From NCBI GenBank assembly GCA_963979005.1, contig CAXBVF010000059.1, positions 1-7,265 on the forward strand: a stretch of 7,265 nucleotides of DNA. The letters are read 5' to 3'. Below the pieces are notes generated by a model that worked only from the letters and a program-made list of their open reading frames with translations, searched no databases and was not told where the DNA came from. Origin of the DNA: UBA6164 sp963979005 (GTDB lineage: Bacteria; Patescibacteriota; Gracilibacteria; BD1-5; UBA6164). Shown piece after piece: positions 1-7,079 of this stretch. The stretch's first letter is position 1, and each line of letters opens with the position of its first letter. A program made the translations under genes and the position numbers.

Positions 1-28
1 CTGACTTTTCAGTATTTTCTTTTCCCAT
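1..28 (-). CDS. possible start of a further gene, cut by the window edge
   Basis: An ATG at 28-26 on the minus strand opens a frame that stays open to the edge (M-G-K-E-N-T-E-K-S). The composition (Gly, Lys, Glu) and the same strand as the upstream genes fit a real N-terminus. It follows a gap holding a candidate promoter and hairpins, as expected for a separately controlled gene. In tailed phages the portal region is commonly followed by protease, scaffold or major capsid genes, so one of these is the guess from position alone. Nine codons cannot identify it, and no Shine-Dalgarno sequence is visible in front of it. Confidence 0.4.
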
Positions 29-64
29 TTGTTAGTAATGGTTAATGTTAAAACATTTTTTAAT

Positions 65-78
65 GAGGTTTAGACCTC
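65..78. repeat. short hairpin GAGGT-TTAG-ACCTC
   Basis: Perfect 5-bp inverted repeat with a 4-nt loop. It is the last strong hairpin before the putative start codon at 28 on the minus strand. It has no T-run after it on either strand, so it is not a classical terminator. Confidence 0.45.
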
Positions 79-80
79 TA

Positions 81-95
81 TAATCTTATAGATTA
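81..95. repeat. short hairpin TAATC-TTATA-GATTA
   Basis: Perfect 5-bp inverted repeat with a 5-nt loop, directly next to the hairpins on both sides. It is AT-rich and weak on its own. It is of interest only because it is part of the hairpin stack. Confidence 0.35.
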
Positions 96-96
96 T

Positions 97-130
97 TGCT
101 TAGACAGGTTCTAACCAACCTGCCTAAACA
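97..130 (-). repeat. 14-bp stem-loop, complete only in the minus-strand RNA
   Basis: The arms are 97-110 and 117-130 with a 6-nt loop (111-116). As DNA there are two mismatches. In RNA copied in the direction of the genes both become G-U wobble pairs, giving an unbroken 14-bp stem with loop GGUUAG. In the opposite strand the same positions would be A-C mismatches. The asymmetry suggests the structure works in the minus-strand transcript. No T-run follows, so mRNA stabilisation, processing or a protein binding site is as likely as termination. Confidence 0.6.
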
Positions 131-149
131 GCAACCTATAAATGTTGCT
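130..149. repeat. hairpin AGCAAC/GTTGCT
   Basis: Perfect 6-bp arms (130-135 and 144-149) around an 8-nt loop. It shares its boundary base with the large stem-loop at 97-130, so the two would stack end to end. Confidence 0.4.
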
Positions 150-205
150 ATGCTATGTTATTTGTTTTTATTTTGATGCTATGTAATTTATATCTAGAAA
201 CTTTT

Positions 206-245
206 AATAAGTTCTCAGGAGGGATTTCTCCCCACCGAACTTATT
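206..245. repeat. large inverted repeat with inner GC stem (possible terminator)
   Basis: The outer arms AATAAGTTC (206-214) and GAACTTATT (237-245) are a perfect 9-bp match. Inside, GGAG (218-221) can pair with CTCC (228-231). This is the most GC-rich hairpin in the gap and lies downstream of the structural gene that ends at 301, so it may act as a partial transcription terminator. No long T-run follows on either strand, which lowers the certainty. Confidence 0.5.
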
Positions 246-263
246 GTATACAATATGTATACA
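245..263. promoter_or_regulatory. paired palindromes TGTATACA, possible operator
   Basis: Two copies of the 8-bp palindrome TGTATACA (245-252 and 256-263) are separated by ATA. Their centres are 11 bp apart, about one helical turn. They sit just downstream of the candidate -10 box at 270-275, where a repressor or activator could control initiation. The first copy is inside the 10-bp palindrome TTGTATACAA (244-253). Its half-sites TTGTA/TACAA also occur in the control region near 6632-6648. Confidence 0.4.
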
Positions 264-269
264 TTAAAT

Positions 270-297
270 AATTTAATAAAATTGTATTGTTTGTCAA
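270..297 (-). promoter_or_regulatory. candidate promoter for the left-edge gene
   Basis: On the minus strand TTGACA (297-292) matches the sigma-70 -35 consensus exactly. After 16 bp comes TAAATT (275-270), a 4-of-6 match to TATAAT. It starts directly after the TAA stop of the structural gene (303-301), so it would drive transcription toward position 1. In such AT-rich DNA a weak -10 match is not strong proof. Confidence 0.4.
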
Positions 298-300
298 ATA

Positions 301-1194
301 TTAAGTATTGTCAATTAAAACTCACCACCAACCACAGCTTCATTCTCAATCTGTTTGTTCTCCCCAAGCAGATATTTTTACTATTGATAATTCAGGAACA
401 GGTACATTCAGTGTTAATTCTCCACTAGAATTTTTTCTCAAATACATAGTGTCTTTAAATAAGAATACTCAAGGTACTATTACTCAATAATGGTCTGTAC
501 TCCTTATTCTGAATACTGTTCTTTTATCTCTTGCTTCTGAACAATGCCATCATTTCAATACAAGGGTTTTTCAGGCAGGTACCATTCTATTCGGTACGAG
601 TGATTTATTTCATCATTCTTCTATCATATTGTAAATAGTAGAAGTAGCTCATTTTTTAAATATATTAATAACTCATTCAGCTACTCAATTACTTCAAACA
701 GTAATAGTATGAAAATCATTAATAAACATAATATCAGTAGCAACTGTATCCACAGCAGTAGTTCAATTTAATATTACAACTTCTTCTTGTTCAGCTCAAG
801 CACTATCTAAATAATGTATTGCAACAGACCTTACTCAAGTTCATCAATCTGTATCAGCAACATCATCAGATACAACACTCATTTGTTCTCATAGAATACT
901 TGGAGTTGGTATTTGTACAGCAGTTCATCTCCATACATCTTCTCAAGGGGATCAGTTTTGAATATCTAATCTTTCTCACATAGCACTCATTATTTTTTGT
1001 CAAGGTACTTTTCAGGATACTATTTGTGTAAAGTAATCTGCTGGAAATTGATTTGCTATAATAGTATCCTGCTTTTCTTCTGTAGCAGGATTAATATCAT
1101 TTCATAGAGAATCATTCATTCAAACATTAACTACTGATTTTCAGACAGCAATTCTTTTAAATTTATCTATTTCTAAATCTCTTAAATTATCCAT
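301..1194 (-). CDS. Gly-rich putative virion structural protein
   Basis: Read with TGA as Gly this is a 297-aa protein ending in TAA. I count about 28 in-frame TGA codons (over 9% of residues), two of them as TGA-TGA pairs. Near the N-terminus (about residues 36-46) is PATEEKQDTII, a linker-like motif of a kind I associate with phage structural proteins. The middle and C-terminus are rich in short beta-prone segments with Gly, Thr and Val, such as VGSNGVAEG, GGNKSLVPNRMVPAGKTL and RIRSTD. No signal peptide or membrane segment is seen. Its position directly after the portal gene (2-nt gap), with no Shine-Dalgarno sequence, fits a head-associated component such as a decoration or head-fibre protein. 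The family assignment rests on general resemblance and context, not on a diagnostic motif. Confidence 0.75.
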
Positions 1195-1196
1195 AT

Positions 1197-3134
1197 TTAT
1201 GCATTAGCAGGTAAAATTTCTTCCTGTGGAATTACTTGGTTTTCAGGTGCGAACATAGCTTCATGTTGTTGCATATGCTGTACAAGTAATTGACTTTGAG
1301 GTCATTCTCATATTTGTGATAATACAGCTCCATGAATAGCTAAATGTATTTCATGATTTTCAGCTTGTTGAGCTACAATATTTGCTCATTCTAGAAGTTT
1401 TTGATTTTCTAACTCAGCTTGTTTAGCTTCAAGTCCTTCTTCTCAATCTTCTTGAGCTTCTTTCTCAGCTTGTTCAGCTTCATATTGATTCATTATAACT
1501 TCAGTATTTCCAAGTTTATACGAGTCTATAATTAATTTATCAGGTATTGCTACTCATAGTCATCTTAATTCTACTAGGTCTGCTCTAGCTTGTAGGTCAC
1601 TAAATGCAGAACCTGGGACAATTTCAACTTCTATATTTTTGATAGGTTTTATTTCTATGATATCATTTCATAGTTTTTGTCCTGAAGCTTCTTCTACTAT
1701 TTTTTTAACTTCTGATCATACTATTCTTTCAGTTCATTCATCAGTATCTAGTTCTCTTAAATTATAAAATTTACTTCATAGGACTAATATTCTATAAGCC
1801 ATTTCTTCCATGAAAGTTTTAAGATTATCTACTGGTTCAGATACATTGTTATTATCTGAAGCTTGTAGTTGTGCAATTGCAACTCATGAAAGAGCTGAAC
1901 CTGATAGCCTACCTGTTGATTCTGAGTGGATACCTCATAAATCTTCCATTAGTCTTTCAGTTTCATTCATATGGATATTAACTTCTTGTGGAAGATTACC
2001 TGAATCCATTAATGTTGGTTTACTACCTGTATATTCTACAACTTGTCCATTTCTTCATTTAATAACAGAGAATTTTGAACCTTTAGGTACCATATATCTA
2101 CCTTTCGCAAATTTTTCTAACCAATCTGCTCTATTAGAATATCATTCATCCAAAGCTTTATTTAATTGGATTAGTGGATCAATCCATGCAGGAGAATATA
2201 AAAGTCCTTTATTTCTTTCAGGTTGATATGCTAATAATGGGAATTGGTCATCATCAGTCATTTCATCTCTTATAATTATTTGTCCTACTTTAGTGATAAT
2301 TCTAACTTTTACTTTTTGATCAGGATTATTGATTTGGTCTTCTTCAGGAGAAATATTGTCTTCAATTTTTTTACTTCATTTGTCCTTTACGTTTTGCATA
2401 ATATATAGTTCTTGTACTATTGCAGAACCATTTTCATCGATAGGTATTTTATAATCTTGTTTAAGTAATGAGTCTTTATATTCGCTTTCAGCCATTCTAG
2501 TGTCAGCTTCAATATTTTTCACATCATCTTTAAAATCTCATTGATTATACAATGAGCTATTTTTAATATCATCGAGAGATTTTCTTATTGTTCTAATTAT
2601 ATATTTTCATACAAAAACAGGTCATTCTAATCTACCATCAGGAGAAGTATAAATATTGAAAGGATCTTCTATAAATATATCTATATCCTTTTTTCTATTA
2701 TCATAACCAACAAAAGTCCATGCTAACGTTTTAGTTAATGAATGGGTTAATAAGTCTTTTAGTTTATCTTTCAGGTGGTCTTCTTTATATACTGCTTGCA
2801 ATAATGCTCATGAAACCTTTTTTTCTTCAGGAGTTATTCTTTGAGTTCTTGAACTAGTTGGATGCCATCTTGGATCATTTTTCAGGATCATATTTCTAAC
2901 TCATCTAACTATCTTTCTAACTTTTCAAATAGTATATTCACTATCTGATGTTTTAGGTAAAGTAGTTAATTGTTTAGTAGTTGTATCATAAACAACTCTA
3001 TGATTTCATTCATAAAAGTTTTCATTCACGAAACTTCTAATTTCCCATGTGCTTTTATAATCTTTTGATTCTAATAAAAAGTCATCAAACTTACTTATTA
3101 TATCTTTATATGAGTCCTGTTTTGTGCTATTCAT
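1197..3134 (-). CDS. phage portal protein
   Basis: A 645-aa protein in code 25, ending in TAA. Portal proteins form the dodecameric ring at one vertex of the phage head through which terminase pumps DNA and to which the tail attaches. The length suits larger portal proteins. The central part, from about residue 310, has PLIQLNKALDEGYSNRADW followed by KGRYMVPKGS. Near residue 410-420 is LSGSALSGVAIAQLQAS, the Ser/Gly/Ala-rich stretch and helix seen in many portals; a TGA supplies the Gly of SGVAI. From about residue 548 a long charged helical tail rich in Glu, Gln and Ala (EAEQAEKEAQ, EAKQAELENQ) probably forms a coiled coil. The gene sits between the terminase side and a structural gene, the usual order. 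An AGGA motif lies 4 nt before the ATG. Certainty is high for the role, lower for the exact portal subfamily. Confidence 0.88.
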
Positions 3135-3138
3135 AGTA

Positions 3139-3142
3139 TCCT
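3139..3142 (-). promoter_or_regulatory. Shine-Dalgarno-like AGGA of the portal gene
   Basis: AGGA stands 4 nt before the portal ATG (3134-3132). It is the only recognisable purine-rich ribosome site among the gene starts of this row; the neighbours start without one. It supports 3134 as the true start. The spacing is somewhat short. Confidence 0.45.
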
Positions 3143-3145
3143 ATT

Positions 3146-3442
3146 TTATCAATTAAAGTTTTCAGTAGTTGGTTTACCTCATAACGCTCAATTATATAGA
3201 TGGTTAGGATCTATTTTTACATTTCTTAAATCATCATCTGTCATTGTTCAGATGTCTTGGAATCTTTCATTTTGTCATACTTGAATCTTATTTTCAGGTT
3301 CTGAATCTTCCATTATATACTCTTGAAGATTATCTGCTTTAAGTAGTTTTGCAATATTTTCTAATGTATTTAATAATTTATACACGATAAATCATAATAT
3401 TCAAACTATTAATACAATTGCTATTATTAATGCTATTTCCAT
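3146..3442 (-). CDS. 98-aa single-pass membrane protein, function unknown
   Basis: Between the terminase stop and the portal start lies a 98-aa frame (code 25, stop TAA). It begins with a clear hydrophobic helix at about residues 3-21 (EIALIIAIVLIVGILGFIVY), followed by basic and then acidic polar sequence ending in GGKPTTENFNG. Two TGA codons within the helix read as Gly suit a membrane helix. The gaps are 20 nt to the terminase and 11 nt to the portal, so it is cotranscribed. A predicted one-helix anchor with an exposed tail could be a spanin-like or infection-related membrane protein, but no family motif is visible and I do not assign a function. Confidence 0.7.
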
Positions 3443-3462
3443 TGTTCTAAATTTTTATACAA

Positions 3463-5136
3463 CTAACAATATTCTTCCCTAGTATATCAGTCTAACAGGT
3501 TTTCTGTTTGCTGTTTTTCTTCATTTCATACTTTCAATTGTAATATATCTTTATTTCTCAAACTTTCAAGTCTTTCATCTGATAATTCATATTTTTCATC
3601 ATATTCTAGAAGATTTGGTTCTACTAATATTCAATGATATCATATCATATCTGCCATTAGTAAATCATCATGATTTGGAGCTATGGCATTAGGTCTATTA
3701 TTTTTATCATAAACATATGTAAGGATTTCTGAGTATAGGTCTGCAGTTATATTTATGGCTCATTTATATAAAGCTCATCTATATTGTCTTATCAATAAAT
3801 CTTTACTTTTTTGTGTAGTTCTGAATCAATATTTAAATATTTGATTATCTTCTCATACCATTTTATCATTTCTTCTTTCTACGAGCATTCTTTCATGGAA
3901 CCATGAATATTTTTTACATTCGTTTATAAAAGCTAGTCACACATTATTTTCAGGTAGAACATTTCATACATATTCTCATCCTAAGTCTTTATAGTTAAAT
4001 AGCCAATCTAATTTTTTAGCTAGCATTTCTTCTCATACTTTTGCTTTATATGTAGCTACGATATTTCATTCGGTATTTCTAACTGATATAGCTGAGAAAT
4101 CCCCTTTAACTCATCATTCTGCCATATCAACTGCGAATATTAGTTTATCTTGAGCTCTTTCATATATTTTCCATCATTCTATTTCTTTTATAGGTTTAAC
4201 TATTCTATATTTTAATGCAGGATCGAATACTGTTACTCATGAAGACACGAATGCTCATTCGATTGTAGTAGGATTTTCTTGTTCGAATAATTTATGTCAA
4301 TTTTCTCATAAAACTTCTGCATCATGGATTTTTGTTCTTCTCCATCTTAATTGTTCTAGAGTTAGATCATAATTTTCTTTAAGTTGAGCTTCTTCGGTAT
4401 CTAAAAGCATTTCTTCTCACTCCTTTAACCTTTCTACATTTCTTTCTTCAATATACCATGGATAAAATAATAGTTTATAAGATCCATTACCATTTTTTGC
4501 TTGCATACAGGCATTATAGAATACATTTCATATACCATTCGCTGTGGTTTCTATTGTTATTCTAGTTTTTCTGAATTGGTCGATTGATAATTTTAGTTTT
4601 ACTTGTTTTTCAGGATCAATAAATGCGAATTCTGATATATGTAATCTTGTTGGAGTTTGTCAACGCACATCAAGTCAGATTTTTAGTCTATTGTTTAATA
4701 TTTTTCAGGATTGAGTTTTTGCGAATGCTAGTTCGTTTGCATTATCTGTAGATGGGATAGGCAATAATCCTTTAAATTCTGCAGGGATATGTTCATATAC
4801 GAATCTAGCTTTTTGGAAGAATACATCTAGTAGGTCTTGTCTATGTGTAATAAATACATTATTTATATTCGTACCTCAAAATAGCACTTCATCGAGCATT
4901 ACAATAATAAATAGAGTTGAAACTCAACCTTGTCTATATTTCAATATGATATCTCTAAAATTACTTCTACCATTCAATATTGCTCTTTGGATTGTATTTG
5001 GTCTAAATAATACAGTTTCTCAGTTTTCATCGACTATATAATATAGATTTTCTAATCTCCAAGCGAAATTACTGAATAATTTTCATATAATCTCTTGTTG
5101 TTTTGGATCTACTTTATTTATTTCAGAGTTGCTCAT
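3463..5136 (-). CDS. terL: terminase large subunit (ATPase and packaging nuclease)
   Basis: A 557-aa protein in code 25, ending in TAG; the length is typical of TerL. It cuts concatemeric phage DNA and pumps it into the procapsid through the portal. The N-terminal ATPase has the Walker-A-like motif YRQGGVSTL (R68 to T74), matching the R-Q-x-G-x-S-T form of this family. The second Gly of the pair is encoded by TGA. The Walker-B region is RLHISEFAF (near residue 165). The RNase H-like nuclease starts at AVDMAEGGVKGDFSAI (near 337, catalytic Asp in VDMAEGG). It continues with PENNVGLAFINE and GFRTT, and ends with NHDDLLMADMI (near 490), which carries the late acidic residues. I count about 29 TGA codons beside 9 GGN and 6 TGG: about 7% Gly and 1% Trp, both normal. 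The start overlaps the end of the nuclease gene by 23 nt in another frame. Confidence 0.94.
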
Positions 5137-5671
5137 GGTGTTTGATTATTTTTAAACTATAGTCATATCAGAAAGCAAAAAAAGCCTTATGTCCTGGTCT
5201 TTTATGTAAAAAATCAATCCATTCTTTTTGTTCATCCGAACATTTGATTCAATCACTACTTAATGCTTTAAATTCTCAATCTAATTTTTTAGTTCTTGGT
5301 TTTTTGAGTTCTATATGTAAAGTTCTTCAGTTATGCATATATATTGTAAAATCAGGATATCCTTTTGCTAGTCACATCCTTTTTTTCTTTAATGCCTGGA
5401 TCATGGCGACTTTTCATCAGATTCAGGATTCGTTTGGTGTATGTACGAATCTATATTTATTTAATTTGAGCCGACTACATAATCTTTCTGCATCATCATC
5501 TTCAAGCGATTTATTTTTTTTCTTAGGTGCATGAATGTCTACTTCATTGAAACGAGCTCACATTCTTGCTTTAAGTCCTGTTAATGCTCATTTCACAAGC
5601 ATTTCTTGTTCAGATACAGCATTTACAGACAATCATAGAGCTTTCGCTTCTTCTATAGACATTCTAGTCAT
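5114..5671 (-). CDS. VRR-NUC domain nuclease (PD-(D/E)xK fold)
   Basis: A 185-aa protein in code 25, ending in TAA, with about 12 TGA codons. The C-terminal half carries the VRR-NUC pattern: RMGLAKGYPDF (GYPD at 104-107, metal-binding D107), LHIELKKPR (E121 and K123) and SDEQKEWIDFL (Q148, W151), then a Gly-containing FFAFGYDYSL. The upstream NESGIGGKVAMIQ resembles the N-terminal Gly-containing strand of the family. Several of these Gly positions are TGA codons. VRR-NUC enzymes are structure-specific or junction-resolving type nucleases, often found as stand-alone proteins in phages. About 85 residues precede the conserved core; their function is unknown. The start shares one base with the stop of the preceding gene (TAATG). 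Position next to terL suggests processing of replicated DNA before packaging, which is an inference. Confidence 0.9.
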
Positions 5672-5832
5672 TATCTATTTCTTTTATTAAATAATATATA
5701 ATAAATTCAATATTTTTCTTTTGCAAAATATGCATCATTTAAGTCTGTTGTTTGAGTATATTTAGCTAATCAATATCTACAAAAACATGATGTTATATAC
5801 ATTCATAGTAATATTCATAGTATAAATTCCAT
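5671..5832 (-). CDS. 53-aa small membrane protein, function unknown
   Basis: A short frame in code 25 (stop TAA) that begins MEFILGILLGMYITSCF, a hydrophobic stretch of about 16 residues with two TGA-encoded Gly, then a basic and polar tail. It starts 1 nt after the stop of the 84-aa gene, and its stop overlaps the nuclease start by one base. This tight coupling on both sides is the main support for a real gene. It contains two Cys (CFC) near the helix end. No family is recognised. Confidence 0.55.
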
Positions 5833-5833
5833 T

Positions 5834-6088
5834 TTATTTACTAGTTATTAAATAATATAAATATTTTGCAGGATAATCTAGATTGTTTAATATTTCTCAC
5901 ATCCTACTATTATCCCATTTTCAATACACGTCTAAATCTAATTGATGAATCCTATATTTATTAAACTTATACATAAATTCTTCTGTGAAAATAATTTCAC
6001 GAACATTCATCATATCATGATAAATTAATCATTTATCTAAAAATCATATTTTATGTGCAACTTTTGTTAATAATTTTTGTTCTGACAT
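5834..6088 (-). CDS. 84-aa phage protein of unknown function
   Basis: An 84-aa frame in code 25 with stop TAA. The sequence MNVREIIFTEEFMYKF near residue 26 and the end NNLDYPAKYLYYLITS resemble short conserved hypothetical proteins I associate with phages of Firmicutes. That is a recollection of pattern, not a named family. It has no membrane helix and no catalytic motif. The ATG is 1 nt after the TAA of the preceding gene, so translation is probably coupled. Four TGA codons lie within it. Confidence 0.6.
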
Positions 6089-6089
6089 T

Positions 6090-6518
6090 TTATTTCAGGT
6101 TAGTAAATATATTAATTAGATCAGGATTTATTTTTTCTCATTTAATTGCAATCATAGGACTTATATAAAAATCTCCCTGGTACTTTTTTATAATTTCCGA
6201 TTCTATAAACTTCTTTTTAACCACACTCAACATTCATGGCTTTATTCATAATTCAGATAAAGTTTCAAACTTTACTCTATTCTCATAATCCAATGATTGT
6301 AATAATATTTCTAAATATCATATATATGTAATTCATAGATTTTTTATAATCCATTTCGTATATTCTTTCTCTCTAATCATTTTTTTATAAAATTTATTTA
6401 AATTACTTTTAACTTTAATATTTTTTTCCTTTATCTCAAATGCATTTGGATATATCTCAGATAATTCCTCAATATACTCTTTCTTAATTTCTATTTTTGG
6501 AATTTTTTTACTAGACAT
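6090..6518 (-). CDS. winged-helix-like DNA-binding protein (replication or regulatory)
   Basis: A 142-aa basic protein in code 25 with stop TAA. In the standard code it appears cut short at a TGA after WIIKNL; in code 25 it continues for about 80 residues. The C-terminal part reads like a winged helix: VKFETLSELGIKPGMLSVV (helix-turn-helix), KKKFIESEIIKKYQGDFYIS (recognition helix and wing), then ISPMIAIKGEKINPDLINIF. The last part recalls the Tyr-x-x-Pro...Gly signature of RepL-type plasmid or phage replication proteins and related wHTH regulators. The start was set at 6518 because the predicted promoter at 6588-6616 would begin transcription near 6581. An upstream in-frame ATG at 6584 would add 22 hydrophobic residues and lie at the transcript's very end. 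Direct repeats overlap its promoter, so self-regulation is plausible. As first gene before terL it could also act as small terminase. Confidence 0.6.
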
Positions 6519-6587
6519 ATATTTACATAAATCAGTTATTAATTTGTATAACAAGTATTCTATTATATTATAATAAAATTGCAAGAT

Positions 6588-6616
6588 ATTATAATTAAAT
6601 CTAACCCCATTGTAAA
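6588..6616 (-). promoter_or_regulatory. promoter of the gene row
   Basis: Minus strand: TTTACA (6616-6611), 17 bp, then TATAAT (6593-6588). This is 5 of 6 for the -35 box, ideal spacing and a perfect -10 box. It stands directly before the first gene of the row. The -35 box lies inside the first 22-bp repeat unit, so a protein bound to the repeats would block or help polymerase. Confidence 0.65.
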
Positions 6617-6662
6617 AAAACTACAACCACATTGTAAAAAGTTTACAACCCCATTAGAATCC
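6603..6662. repeat. 2.7 copies of a 22-bp direct repeat (iteron-like)
   Basis: Unit 1 (6603-6624) and unit 2 (6625-6646) begin AACCCCATTGTAAAAA and AACCACATTGTAAAAA and both end in a short C-containing tail. A third, partial unit AACCCCATTAGAATCC covers 6647-6662. The 22-bp step is about two helical turns, the usual spacing of iterons or operator arrays. The array sits directly upstream of, and overlaps, the promoter of the wHTH gene. This arrangement is typical of replication initiators and autoregulated DNA-binding proteins. Confidence 0.6.
6632..6648. promoter_or_regulatory. inverted repeat TTGTAAA-AAG-TTTACAA, possible operator
   Basis: Perfect 7-bp arms (6632-6638 and 6642-6648) with a 3-nt centre, spanning the junction of repeat units 2 and 3. 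A further half-site TTGTAAA (6610-6616) covers the -35 box. A dimeric regulator binding here would sit on the upstream side of the promoter. Confidence 0.5.
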
Positions 6663-6930
6663 GAAAATGGACTTTTAAGCTTAAATACCCCCTAAACCCC
6701 GAAATCAATCCCTCTTTCTTTTCTATTAGGTATTATTGGTTAGTTCTTTATCCATATTTTTATACCACCCAAAACAGTCTAAATCTCATTCCTATAAATT
6801 AATCTTACATTACGATCTCCTCTCAAAATTTACAGGCGTTTAAATAACTGTGTATGTTTCGTATATAGGTGACTTAATTTTTTTGATATAGTTTTAGTAG
6901 GTGGTTGTAGTATCTTTGCAATTTTTTTTT
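6663..6930. other. AT-rich non-coding stretch upstream of the promoter
   Basis: No frame longer than about 25 codons looks like protein on either strand, even in code 25. Notable items are a 12-bp perfect palindrome TTTAAGCTTAAA (6674-6685) and G-runs on the minus strand (6686-6700). A strong AGGAG motif (6821-6817, minus strand) stands 6 nt before an ATG that is followed at once by TAA (6810-6805). A run of nine T (6922-6930) marks the border with the GC-richer segment. Confidence 0.5.
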
Positions 6931-7050
6931 GGCGAGAGGTTTGCAGAATTCAGATATTCATATCCTGGCTCGTTTTTTCGTGTGTTTGCCTGGTCTTGTG
7001 CCTGGCCTGTGTGCTTGTTTAGTGTGTAATGGCTTACCTAAGCGATAGTA

Positions 7051-7079
7051 AGGTACACATATGAACCGTTATGTGACCT
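7051..7079. repeat. hairpin with one bulged base
   Basis: AGGTACACATA (7051-7061) pairs with TATGTGACCT (7070-7079) over 10 bp, with one unpaired base in the left arm and an 8-nt loop TGAACCGT. It is the strongest stem found in the GC-richer segment. Confidence 0.45.

Larger units (their letters stand above)
29..300. other. non-coding control region with stacked hairpins
   Basis: This 272-bp gap is the longest gene-free stretch inside the minus-strand gene row. No frame on either strand is convincing, with TGA read as stop or as Gly. It holds a candidate promoter at 270-297, two TGTATACA palindromes at 245-263, an AT palindrome at 263-277, a large inverted repeat at 206-245, and four adjoining hairpins between 65 and 149. 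A short inverted repeat AATGTT/AACATT (44-57) lies close to the putative start codon at 28. The likely role, by inference, is to separate expression of the packaging genes from the gene(s) to the left. Confidence 0.6.

Noticed and set aside
308..490. 60-codon open frame on the plus strand
   Set aside because: It is antisense to the C-terminus of the structural gene and has no support of its own.
1810..2226. 138-codon open frame on the plus strand
   Set aside because: It is antisense to the middle of the portal gene. The minus-strand frame runs unbroken through it with portal motifs.
5244..5534. 96-codon open frame on the plus strand
   Set aside because: It lies antisense to the VRR-NUC gene, whose catalytic motifs fall in this stretch. 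The plus frame has no recognisable features.
301..6518. UGA read as Trp (code 4, Mycoplasma-like) or a field of decayed pseudogenes
   Set aside because: TGA columns match conserved Gly, Trp would become far too frequent, and TGG is still in use. TAA and TAG never interrupt the frames, so decay does not fit.
6333..6584. 83-aa minus-strand protein ending at TGA
   Set aside because: The TGA is internal in code 25. This is only the front part of the wHTH gene, and its first 22 residues lie upstream of or at the predicted transcript start.
6603..6662. CRISPR array
   Set aside because: The 22-bp units are directly joined with no spacers, and there are fewer than three copies.
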